5,634 nucleotides of DNA from Candidatus Cloacimonadota bacterium (GTDB lineage Bacteria > Cloacimonadota > Cloacimonadia > Cloacimonadales > TCS61), in contig JACNIV010000081.1 of NCBI GenBank assembly GCA_014382915.1, positions 1 through 5,634 on the forward strand, given 5' to 3'. Positions within the stretch are counted from its first letter, which is position 1. Each line of letters starts with the position of its first letter. This document shows positions 1 through 5,506 of this stretch, one piece after another. Both the position numbers and the translations under genes were made by a program. Under the pieces are notes generated by a model. The model did no database searches. It saw nothing but the letters and a program-made list of their open reading frames with translations, and was not told the origin of the DNA.

Positions 1-2
1 TT

Positions 3-686
3 CCACAAAGATGTGTTTTTTCCTATCCGGAAAGAACCGCTTTCATTATGGAAGGCAACAACATTCATATTTTCAAAAATGGGAGACGGATAAATACGAT
101 AGGTGGTTTAGGATTCGACCATTCGAATTTTAACAAACTTTCTGATATTGCTATTGCACCGGATGGCAATCTATTAGCGTTGGACAGCTTCCAGAAAAAG
201 ATAAAGAAATTCGATAAAGATGGTAAATGGATCACCGAGTTTGAGTTGGTAAATTTTGTTGGACCCACTCTTTTTGAGATTACAAGTAACGAAACATTTT
301 ACATTTACGATGATAACCGCAAAGAAATTGTAACGACCCGTACATTTGAAGAAAATGATTTCTATTCTTTCGGAAAATTCCAGCTTGTTAATCCTCGATC
401 CCTGAATTTAGCAAAAAATATTGTACTTGTTTACGATCTGGTAGAGGCTAAAACGATCGTGTTCGACAGATTGGGACAATTTCAAGAAGAATTAGATGGA
501 AAAGTGCAATTTGACAGACGGCAGAAATACAAATTGGAGAAATACTTTTTTCAGCATCTTACTTCCAGTAAAAAATTTGCTGTCACTTCTTTCCAGTGGT
601 TGGATTTTCTTATAGATAATGGTTTTTTGATATTGCTTTCAAACCATGAGATATGGATATGTACAATCGATTATGAAATTAAATAA
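3..686 (+). CDS. NHL-type beta-propeller protein, 5' end outside the window
   Basis: The frame is open to the left window edge. The first ATG inside the window (48) has no good ribosome site. The text after it (GNNIHIFKNGRRINTIGG) reads like the second half of an NHL blade, and the codons before it continue the strand pattern, so I think the real start lies upstream. Counting from ATG 48, a clear blade spans residues 32-66 (IAIAPDGNLLALD...IKKFDKDGKWI), and weaker blades lie near 74-100 and 117-150. NHL propellers usually bind proteins or ligands and are often exported; a signal peptide cannot be checked here. The 3' end overlaps lnt by 14 bases (41 if lnt starts at 646), which points to one transcript and coupled translation. 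Substrate or partner is unknown. The propeller call is fairly secure; any specific role is not. Confidence 0.75.
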   Translation, partial: PQRCVFSYPERTAFIMEGNNIHIFKNGRRINTIGGLGFDHSNFNKLSDIAIAPDGNLLALDSFQKKIKKFDKDGKWITEFELVNFVGPTLFEITSNETFYIYDDNRKEIVTTRTFEENDFYSFGKFQLVNPRSLNLAKNIVLVYDLVEAKTIVFDRLGQFQEELDGKVQFDRRQKYKLEKYFFQHLTSSKKFAVTSFQWLDFLIDNGFLILLSNHEIWICTIDYEIK

Positions 687-2193
687 TTTTGTGAGATCTT
701 TAGTTTTTTATAAACCGGCTTTAGCAGCATTGCTACTCGCTTTAAGCAGACTTCCGCTTCATCTGGGATTCCTGGTTTTCTTCGGGATGATACCCCTGTT
801 TTCTTTCTTTGAAGAAAAACCGCGTATAAAACAAATTATTCGAGCTGCCATTGTCTTCGGGGTTGTTTACGGTCTGGTCTGTTTACACTGGGTATCGTTA
901 GTTACCTGGCCAGGTTTCATTGGCATGTTGCTCCTCTTCGGATTCTATTTTGTCATCATGTTCAATTTAATTGGAACTATCTGGAAGCTGAATCCAAAAT
1001 TAAAGTATCCGGCTTTTATCTGCTTCTGGCTCTCTTTCGAATACTTGCAGAATTTCGGTGAGTTCAGCTTTCCCTGGTTTAATGTTGGGTACTCACTGGG
1101 AGATTATCTCACCTTTATACAACTGGCAGATATTGGTGGAATTTATCTTCTTTCTGCTCTCATCATTCTCGTTAATATTTTTATTTATGAATTAAGAAAT
1201 AATTATAAAAGACATTTAATTACTTTGATAACTGTCGTTATCATCTGGGCTGGTTACGGATTTATTCGACTCCAGACAATGAAGTTGGTTAAAACAGATA
1301 CGCAGGTTTCCATAGTTCAGGTAAGTATCCCACAAGATAAAAAATGGGAACAGACCTATCTCGATACAACCCTGAAATATTATGAAGAGTTTACAGCTCT
1401 TGCAGCAGGACAGGGCTCGGTTTTGATAATCTGGCCGGAATCAGCTACTCCGCTGTATTTATTACGACAGCCAAAATATAAAAGATGGATAATAGAACAG
1501 GTAAAAACTCTGGAAAAGGATATTTTCACCGGCTTTCCTCATTATAAATATTTGGGACCGGGTGATCCGCGTAAGTACAAATTTTATAATGCTGCCACGC
1601 GTTTTGACAGGGATGGAAAGATATATCCCCCTTATTATAAAAACGTGCTTGTTCCGTTTGGAGAGCGAATTCCACTTCTGAATATCTTTCCGTTTTTATG
1701 GAATGTCCACCTGGGACAGGCTAATTGGGAATACGGAGAAAAACAGGAATTTTATGTTATCGAAGGAAACACATATTCACCCTTGATCTGTTTTGAAATA
1801 GCATTTGAGTTTCTTACTACTAGGATGGCCAGGGAAGATGTGGATTTTATTGTGAACATAACTAACGATGCCTGGTTCAAACGTTCTGCCGGAACATACC
1901 AGCATGCTACCATGACAAAATTCAGAGCTGTGGAAACCCGAAAGATGATCTACCGCGCTGCCAACACAGGGTATTCGCTCATTGTGTCACCAACCGGAGA
2001 GCTCCTGGAAAGATCTAAACTTTTTGAAAAAACCATTCTCACAGCAGAGATTATTAAGTGTAATTCCAATTCTTTCTTTACAAAATATCTTTTCTGGTTT
2101 CCTGTTGTCTTTGTTGTGGGAGCAGGAATGATTTTGATTGCAGGTTTAATATTTAGACGCAGATTAACGCAGAAAGAGTATGAAAAAGAATAA
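673..2193 (+). CDS. lnt: Apolipoprotein N-acyltransferase (Lnt)
   Basis: Lnt is an inner-membrane enzyme that moves an acyl chain from a phospholipid to the free amino group of the lipidated N-terminal cysteine of lipoproteins, the last step after Lgt and LspA. Counting from ATG 673 (506 aa, close to the usual ~510), hydrophobic helices fill residues about 15-200, with the family motif FPWFNVGYS at 133-141. The periplasmic CN-hydrolase domain follows, and a final helix lies at about 473-494. The Glu-Lys-Cys triad is visible: E256 in WPESATP, K323 in YKNVLVPFGE, C373 in ICFE. The conserved tail NDAWF...YRAANTGYS is also present. An ATG at 646 would add nine residues. I prefer 673 because it leaves the smaller overlap with the upstream gene; neither start has a strong ribosome site, which fits translational coupling. 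Confidence 0.96.
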   Translation: MKLNNFVRSLVFYKPALAALLLALSRLPLHLGFLVFFGMIPLFSFFEEKPRIKQIIRAAIVFGVVYGLVCLHWVSLVTWPGFIGMLLLFGFYFVIMFNLIGTIWKLNPKLKYPAFICFWLSFEYLQNFGEFSFPWFNVGYSLGDYLTFIQLADIGGIYLLSALIILVNIFIYELRNNYKRHLITLITVVIIWAGYGFIRLQTMKLVKTDTQVSIVQVSIPQDKKWEQTYLDTTLKYYEEFTALAAGQGSVLIIWPESATPLYLLRQPKYKRWIIEQVKTLEKDIFTGFPHYKYLGPGDPRKYKFYNAATRFDRDGKIYPPYYKNVLVPFGERIPLLNIFPFLWNVHLGQANWEYGEKQEFYVIEGNTYSPLICFEIAFEFLTTRMAREDVDFIVNITNDAWFKRSAGTYQHATMTKFRAVETRKMIYRAANTGYSLIVSPTGELLERSKLFEKTILTAEIIKCNSNSFFTKYLFWFPVVFVVGAGMILIAGLIFRRRLTQKEYEKE

Positions 2194-2224
2194 TGAAAAC
2201 TTTGTAATGAAGAGGGATTAAACT

Positions 2225-2281
2225 ATGAGTTCCTTCATATTAAATCATAATATTCATAACAGATCAGCGTCAAAAAGATGA
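2225..2281 (+). CDS. Possible leader ORF coupled to the MerR-type gene (18 aa)
   Basis: ATG 2225 is preceded by GAGG at 2212-2215 with nine bases between. The 18-codon frame (begins MSSFILNHNIHN) ends in a TGA at 2279-2281 that overlaps the ATG of the MerR-type gene at 2278 in an ATGA arrangement. The downstream gene has no ribosome site of its own, so ribosomes ending here could restart on it. The peptide is not hydrophobic and resembles no family I know. The layout is seen in the sequence; translation and a control role are inference, and such a short frame may be chance. Confidence 0.4.
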   Translation: MSSFILNHNIHNRSASKR

Positions 2282-2613
2282 ATAAATACTACTACACGAT
2301 CGGGGAAGTTTGTAACTTGCTGGACCTGAAAGCACATGTTCTCAGGTACTGGGAAAAGGAATTTCCCCAGGTTCATCCCAAGAAGAAATTCGGACGCAAC
2401 CGGCGCTATAATCCCGATGATATCGAACTTCTGAAAAAAATAAAACACATGCTCTATAACCAGAGATATACCATCGAGGGCGTGAAAAAGAAACTGAAAA
2501 GCTTCGATAAAGAAAAAAACCAGATCGAGATGGATTTCACTGTCGATAAGAAAGAAGCTAAAGAAAATATTTTAACCGAACTGAACGACATTAAGGAACT
2601 ATTGAAGAAATGA
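2278..2613 (+). CDS. Small MerR-type DNA-binding regulator
   Basis: The protein has 111 aa. Residues 5-27 form the MerR helix-turn-helix (YYTIGEVCNLLDL...VLRYWEKEFP), residues 38-52 the wing (FGRNRRYNPDDIELL), and residues 55-74 the following helices (IKHMLYNQRYTIEGVKKKLK). The rest is a charged, probably coiled helix (75-111). There is no effector domain and only one cysteine (C12), so this is not a metal sensor of the classical MerR kind. It belongs to the short single-domain type found widely in FCB bacteria and deltaproteobacteria, whose targets are mostly unknown. The frame has a stop at 2257-2259 and no other start codon after it, so 2278 is the only reasonable start. No Shine-Dalgarno sequence precedes it; see the overlapping leader ORF. 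GC is about 47% in the line I counted, well above the genes downstream. Confidence 0.9.
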   Translation: MNKYYYTIGEVCNLLDLKAHVLRYWEKEFPQVHPKKKFGRNRRYNPDDIELLKKIKHMLYNQRYTIEGVKKKLKSFDKEKNQIEMDFTVDKKEAKENILTELNDIKELLKK

Positions 2614-2637
2614 TAGTTAAATCTAAATAGAATACAT

Positions 2638-2676
2638 GTCCGGCAACTGACGGATCCACGACCTTTTGGGTCGGGG
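2638..2676. repeat. Two adjacent GC-rich hairpins after the MerR-type gene
   Basis: The first small stem pairs TCCG (2639-2642) with CGGA (2651-2654). The second pairs CGACC (2659-2663) with GGTCG (2669-2673) around a TTTTG loop and extends after one mismatch by two C-G pairs (2656-2657 with 2675-2676). The stretch stands out from the AT-rich DNA on both sides. No T-run follows on either strand, so it is not a standard intrinsic terminator. It may stabilise an mRNA 3' end or be the remains of a palindromic repeat. Confidence 0.45.
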
Positions 2677-2728
2677 AAACATACGTTATTAGGTAATTAG
2701 TTAAATCTTTGAGAAGGATGTTGAAATT

Positions 2729-2788
2729 GTGATTAATAATAAAAAATATATGAGTTTTGAAAAGAAGAAAGAAATAATCAGTCAGTGA
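2729..2788 (+). CDS. Possible short ORF before the TPR gene (19 aa)
   Basis: A GTG at 2729 follows GAGAAGG (2711-2717) with 11 bases between. The frame runs 19 codons, is lysine-rich (contains MSFEKKKEIISQ), and stops at 2786-2788, six bases before the TPR gene. An ATG inside it (2750) would give 12 residues. The close spacing would allow coupling, since the TPR gene has only a weak site (GTGAG). It could equally be chance or the remnant of a decayed gene. Confidence 0.2.
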   Translation: MINNKKYMSFEKKKEIISQ

Positions 2789-2794
2789 GTTAAA

Positions 2795-3682
2795 ATGATA
2801 AAGAAAATGTTTACAATAATTGTAATAGTAACTATATCAGTTTTATTCGCGGACTATCAAAGTGGTATTCAAGAATCAATAGAAAACTCTAAAGCCAAAG
2901 GTTATTCTAAAAGTGAACAACAAGTTGCCGTGGCCGTATATCAGTATAATGAAGGTTATTTCGAAGATGCATTAAAATCATTATGTAGAGCTGATTCATT
3001 GGGTATACCTGAAAAATTGATTCCAAATTATTATTTGCTGTATTCAGGAATCTATAGAGAATTGGGTAATTATAAAAAAGCATTAGAATATAATGAAAAA
3101 ATTCTAAACCATAGTAGTTATGACCAAGGACGATCATATTATCCAATGGAGATTTATAATATCTATTTTAAGTTTAAGCTGGGAGAAAATATTGAAGATG
3201 AGAAAAATAATTTTCTTGCAAAATGGAAAATTAAAAATGAAGTACATCAATATTCATTATGCGATTTTCTCTTGAAAATCGAAGATTATAATTCTGTATT
3301 ATCAGCAATAAAAGATTATGATAAAATGTTAGTTGATCTTGGTTTGAGTGAAACGAATGTGCAGTATATTCTTTTTGTTCACGCATATTATGAATTGGGT
3401 AATTATAAAAAAGCAAAAGAGTACTATAATATGGCTTTGACAATCGACACTAATGATAATACAGAAAGCTATTTGCACTATTGGGATTCGCTGATAAATA
3501 ATAAACTTGGGAATATTACCGAAGCGATAATTTCTTTGAAGAAAGGTAAAGACCTTGGATGGGATTATCATGGAAGATTCATATTACCTCAACTCTGGCG
3601 TTTTTCTGAAAAGAATATAGAAATCCTGGAAATGATTGAAAAATTAGAAACCAATGGAGCGATTGAAAAGTACGTTAAATGA
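2795..3682 (+). CDS. Exported TPR-repeat protein
   Basis: The 295-aa protein starts with a likely Sec signal peptide (MIKKMFTIIVIVTISVLFA, cut near residue 19), so it probably acts in the periplasm or at the envelope. Four helical hairpins look like tetratricopeptide repeats: about 48-68 (YNEGYFEDALKSL), 80-105 (YRELGNYKKALEYNEKIL), 191-216 (YYELGNYKKAKEYYNMAL) and 228-253 (NNKLGNITEAIISLKKG). TPRs bind other proteins; the partner is unknown and no catalytic domain is present. The gene is very AT-rich (about 28% GC in the line I counted), unlike lnt and the MerR-type gene. A second ATG lies at 2807, but 2795 keeps the lysines expected before a signal helix. A structured element follows the stop within ten bases. 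Confidence 0.85.
   Translation: MIKKMFTIIVIVTISVLFADYQSGIQESIENSKAKGYSKSEQQVAVAVYQYNEGYFEDALKSLCRADSLGIPEKLIPNYYLLYSGIYRELGNYKKALEYNEKILNHSSYDQGRSYYPMEIYNIYFKFKLGENIEDEKNNFLAKWKIKNEVHQYSLCDFLLKIEDYNSVLSAIKDYDKMLVDLGLSETNVQYILFVHAYYELGNYKKAKEYYNMALTIDTNDNTESYLHYWDSLINNKLGNITEAIISLKKGKDLGWDYHGRFILPQLWRFSEKNIEILEMIEKLETNGAIEKYVK
3059..3082 (+). repeat. 24-bp exact repeat inside the TPR gene, copy 1
   Basis: The 24 bases coding ELGNYKKA are identical to 3392-3415, in the same frame and 333 bases (111 codons) apart. Identity at the DNA level, including silent positions, suggests a fairly recent duplication or gene conversion between TPR units, helped by the low-complexity AAAAAA run. Confidence 0.8.
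3392..3415 (+). repeat. 24-bp exact repeat inside the TPR gene, copy 2
   Basis: This is the second copy of the identical 24 bases at 3059-3082. It codes ELGNYKKA in the third TPR unit. The flanking codons differ (tyrosine GAA here, arginine GAA in copy 1), so identity stops sharply at the repeat edges. Confidence 0.8.
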
Positions 3683-3690
3683 TGAATTAC

Positions 3691-3757
3691 TCATAACAAA
3701 CGCACCTGCAGTTGGGCTATCTGTCCGCTTTCGTCTGAATTGGCAGCGTTCACTCCA
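3691..3757. other. Structured intergenic element, attC-like at best
   Basis: It starts nine bases after the TPR stop. TCATAAC (3691-3697) resembles an integron R'' box, and GCGTT (3746-3750) resembles the 3' R' box core. Between them, AACGC (3699-3703) can pair with GCGTT, and TGCAGTT (3707-3713) with AATTGGCA (3738-3745), leaving one G bulged out; attC sites characteristically have such extrahelical bases. The total of about 60 bases fits the short attC class. Against this, the bases after GTT (CACT) do not match GTTRRRY, the spacers are uneven, and no integrase or second site is visible. It may be an unrelated palindromic repeat. Confidence 0.25.
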
Positions 3758-3787
3758 GATTCTAACGGATGCCAGATCAGGATGACA
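3754..3787. repeat. Possible dispersed intergenic repeat fragment
   Basis: The stretch reading TCCAGATTCTAACGGATGCC and then AGATCAGGATGACAAA resembles, from memory, the widespread REP-like intergenic sequences of the form GGATgCC.GATCA..GG.ATGACA seen in many bacteria. It is richer in GC than its surroundings. The partner arm of the palindrome is poor, so this would be a degraded or partial copy. Confidence 0.25.
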
Positions 3788-3846
3788 AAAAACATTCTAT
3801 TTTGCAGAACTTATTACAATCATAGGGAGTTGATAATTGATAATGA

Positions 3847-3921
3847 ATGAAGAGAAGATGGTTTAATTTGACGTTTTTGGGCGGATTATTTGTTAGCTTA
3901 TTTACACTTTATAGGAGATAA
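3847..3921 (+). CDS. Possible membrane miniprotein (24 aa)
   Basis: ATG 3847 opens a 24-codon frame with the pattern of a tiny inner-membrane protein: MKRRWF, a hydrophobic stretch of about 14 residues (LTFLGGLFVSLFTL), then YRR and TAA. The nearest purine-rich site (AGGGAG, 3824-3829) is too far away. A seven-codon frame at ATG 3843 overlaps it out of phase. Its end overlaps the -35 region of the ATPase promoter. It may be a real small protein, a type I toxin-like peptide, the tail of a decayed gene, or chance. Confidence 0.2.
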   Translation: MKRRWFNLTFLGGLFVSLFTLYRR

Positions 3922-3929
3922 AATATTAT
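3901..3929 (+). promoter_or_regulatory. Sigma-70-like promoter for the ATPase gene
   Basis: TTTACA (3901-3906) and TATTAT (3924-3929) each match the consensus at five of six positions and are 17 bases apart. Transcription would start near 3936, giving a leader of about 55 bases before ATG 3991. This suggests the ATPase is transcribed on its own, not only by read-through from the TPR gene. Confidence 0.5.
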
Positions 3930-3976
3930 TTCTTTACATTTTTCTGGTGATTAATTTAGATGATCTTAGCACTTTT

Positions 3977-3983
3977 AAGGAGG
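3977..3983 (+). promoter_or_regulatory. Strong Shine-Dalgarno site of the ATPase gene
   Basis: AAGGAGG is a full match to the 16S anti-SD, with seven bases before ATG 3991. It fixes that start and is the only strong site in the window; the other genes have weak or coupled initiation. Confidence 0.9.
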
Positions 3984-3990
3984 AAAATTA

Positions 3991-5313
3991 ATGAAACGAA
4001 GTTTATACATTAAATTACTTTCCTGGAAAAATGATGTTAAACGTAAACCTCTTTTGTTACAAGGAGCACGTCAGGTTGGAAAGACTTATGTTATTAATGA
4101 ATTCGGACATAATGAATACTCAAACTTTATTTATCTTAATTTTGAACAAAATCCGGAGTTAAGTACCTTATTCGAAAATGAGCTAAAACCGGAAAAAATT
4201 ATAACCAATATAAGTCTATACCTCGGACGAAAAATAACTTCTACTGATACATTGATCTTTTTTGATGAAATACAAGCTATACCAAATGTATTAACCAGTT
4301 TAAAATATTTTCACGAAGAAGCACCTGAATACCATATTGTTGCGGCTGGTTCATTATTGGGTGTAAGTCTTGGAAAAGAAAACAGTTTTCCGGTAGGTAA
4401 AGTTAATTTTATGATGCTGTACCCAATGTCTTTTGTTGAATATCTAAATGCATTTGGAGAAGATTTGCTTGCGGAAAATCTATTGAACAAGATTAATCCG
4501 GAATCTTTCCCCGAAATAATTCACAATAAATTGCTTTTACATTTGAAATTTTATCTTTATTTAGGTGGTATGCCTGAAGTATTGCAGGATTATTTGGATA
4601 ATCGAGATATTAATTCTGCCAGAAAAATTCAAACCGAAATACTTGAAGCTTATAAAAGAGATTTTTCTAAATATACTGCTAAAACTCAAGCTATAAAAAA
4701 TTCTGAATTATGGAATTCAATACCTTATCAATTGGCAAAAGAAAATAAAAAATTTAAATATAGTGATGTTCGTAAAAAAGGACGTACCTCCACTTATGAG
4801 CAAACTATTGAATGGCTCAAAAACGCAGGATTAATCAATGTGGTTTATAATATTAGAAAACCCGGACTTCCACTTGCAGGTTATGCAGATTATACAAAAT
4901 TCAAAATCTACTTACATGATTCAGGTTTATTGGGAGCAATGTTAAATCTTTCCTCTGATATTATCATTAAGCCGACGGATCTTTTTTCTGAATATAATGG
5001 AGCTTTTATGGAGAACTTTGTTGCCTTGGAACTCGTATCAGAAGGTTTTAAAAATCTATTTTATTGGACTTCAAAAAGTGATGCGGAAGTTGATTTTATT
5101 TTGCAAATAGGCAACAATATTTATCCTTTGGAGGTAAAAAGCGGGTTAAGTAAAAACATTAAAAGTCTAAGAAGCTATGCTGATAAATATAATCCAGAGT
5201 TAATATTTCGTTGTTCACCGAGAAATTTTTTACAACACGATAACTTTATTAATATTCCATTATATGCCTGTTTCCTAATAAAAAAAATGATAGTTGATCT
5301 ATTAGATAAATAA
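3991..5313 (+). CDS. AAA_14 / DUF4143 family ATPase
   Basis: The 440-aa protein has the usual length of this family. The N-terminal AAA_14 ATPase domain (about 18-150) shows Walker A GARQVGKT (25-32), Walker B TLIFFDE (87-93) and a sensor-like AAGSLLG (118-124). A linker with helical and winged-helix character (about 210-285: FKYSDVRKKGRTSTYEQTIEWLKNAGLI) leads into the C-terminal DUF4143 domain (to about 430). That domain carries a PD-(D/E)xK-like set: E341, D368 in AEVDFI, and E381-x-K383 in LEVKSG, so a nuclease-type fold is likely. Family members are abundant in Bacteroidota, archaea and uncultured phyla, often in many copies per genome; their function is not established. All key residues are intact. 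It has its own promoter and ribosome site, is AT-rich (about 32% GC in the line counted), and has no partner gene beside it. Confidence 0.93.
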   Translation: MKRSLYIKLLSWKNDVKRKPLLLQGARQVGKTYVINEFGHNEYSNFIYLNFEQNPELSTLFENELKPEKIITNISLYLGRKITSTDTLIFFDEIQAIPNVLTSLKYFHEEAPEYHIVAAGSLLGVSLGKENSFPVGKVNFMMLYPMSFVEYLNAFGEDLLAENLLNKINPESFPEIIHNKLLLHLKFYLYLGGMPEVLQDYLDNRDINSARKIQTEILEAYKRDFSKYTAKTQAIKNSELWNSIPYQLAKENKKFKYSDVRKKGRTSTYEQTIEWLKNAGLINVVYNIRKPGLPLAGYADYTKFKIYLHDSGLLGAMLNLSSDIIIKPTDLFSEYNGAFMENFVALELVSEGFKNLFYWTSKSDAEVDFILQIGNNIYPLEVKSGLSKNIKSLRSYADKYNPELIFRCSPRNFLQHDNFINIPLYACFLIKKMIVDLLDK

Positions 5314-5333
5314 AGAAGAAAATCGAATTATGA

Positions 5334-5342
5334 TGCTATAAT
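5334..5342 (+). promoter_or_regulatory. Extended -10 promoter-like sequence without a gene
   Basis: TGCTATAAT is a perfect TGnTATAAT extended -10 element, 21 bases after the ATPase stop. The -35 position is poor. Downstream there is no plus-strand ORF of note before the hairpin at 5454-5477. In such AT-rich DNA a chance match is quite possible; if active, it would make a short non-coding or antisense RNA. Confidence 0.2.
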
Positions 5343-5448
5343 TTTTATAAAATAATTTGAATTATATCCTAGGTTTTATTGTCGTTTACTGTATCGTTGC
5401 TAACAATGGTATCTGTAGAGACTCGTAGCACACGCAAAACATTAAATC

Positions 5449-5477
5449 AAAAAAAGCCGCAACATTGATTGCGGCTT
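5449..5477 (-). terminator. Rho-independent terminator of the minus-strand gene
   Basis: A perfect nine-pair stem (5454-5462 with 5469-5477, arms AAGCCGCAA and TTGCGGCTT) encloses a six-base loop. On the minus strand a run of seven T ends the structure (5455-5449). It lies 29 bases past the stop of the minus-strand gene. On the plus strand only ATTAATTAAT follows, so it would be weak there, though it may serve both converging genes. Confidence 0.9.
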
Positions 5478-5506
5478 ATTAATTAATACTCGAATCTGGT
5501 TTCAGC

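Larger units (their letters stand above)
3683..3990. other. 308-base gap between the TPR and ATPase genes
   Basis: No long gene is present on either strand. The left 105 bases are GC-richer and structured (attC-like and REP-like stretches). The right 200 bases are AT-rich and hold a possible miniprotein (3847-3921), a promoter (3901-3929) and the ATPase ribosome site. I see no terminator with a T-run after the TPR gene and no convincing tRNA. Confidence 0.6.

Noticed and set aside
1..93. Alternative open frames at the left edge (frames 1 and 2)
   Set aside because: All three frames are open over this short stretch, so openness proves nothing; only frame 3 continues into the beta-propeller pattern.
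2254..2448. Minus-strand ORF opposite the MerR-type gene
   Set aside because: It lies across a clear MerR helix-turn-helix in the plus frame, has no ribosome site and no recognisable protein character, so it is a shadow.
2656..2676. Hairpin as the terminator of the MerR-type gene
   Set aside because: The stem is short with a mismatch and no T-run follows on either strand.
2907..3571. Three minus-strand ORFs opposite the TPR gene
   Set aside because: They arise from the AT-rich, repeat-bearing TPR gene; two share the text FYNYPI because they mirror the duplicated TPR codons, and none has start signals.
3704..3775. tRNA-like text (AGTTGGGCTATC, GTTCACTCC)
   Set aside because: The T-loop does not fit TTCRANY, no T-stem or acceptor stem pairs, and no anticodon arm of the right size can be drawn.
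5400..5440. GTAGAGACTCGTAGCAC text resembling GTAGAGAC-type inverted repeats
   Set aside because: Only one arm is recognisable and no matching inverted arm is found nearby.
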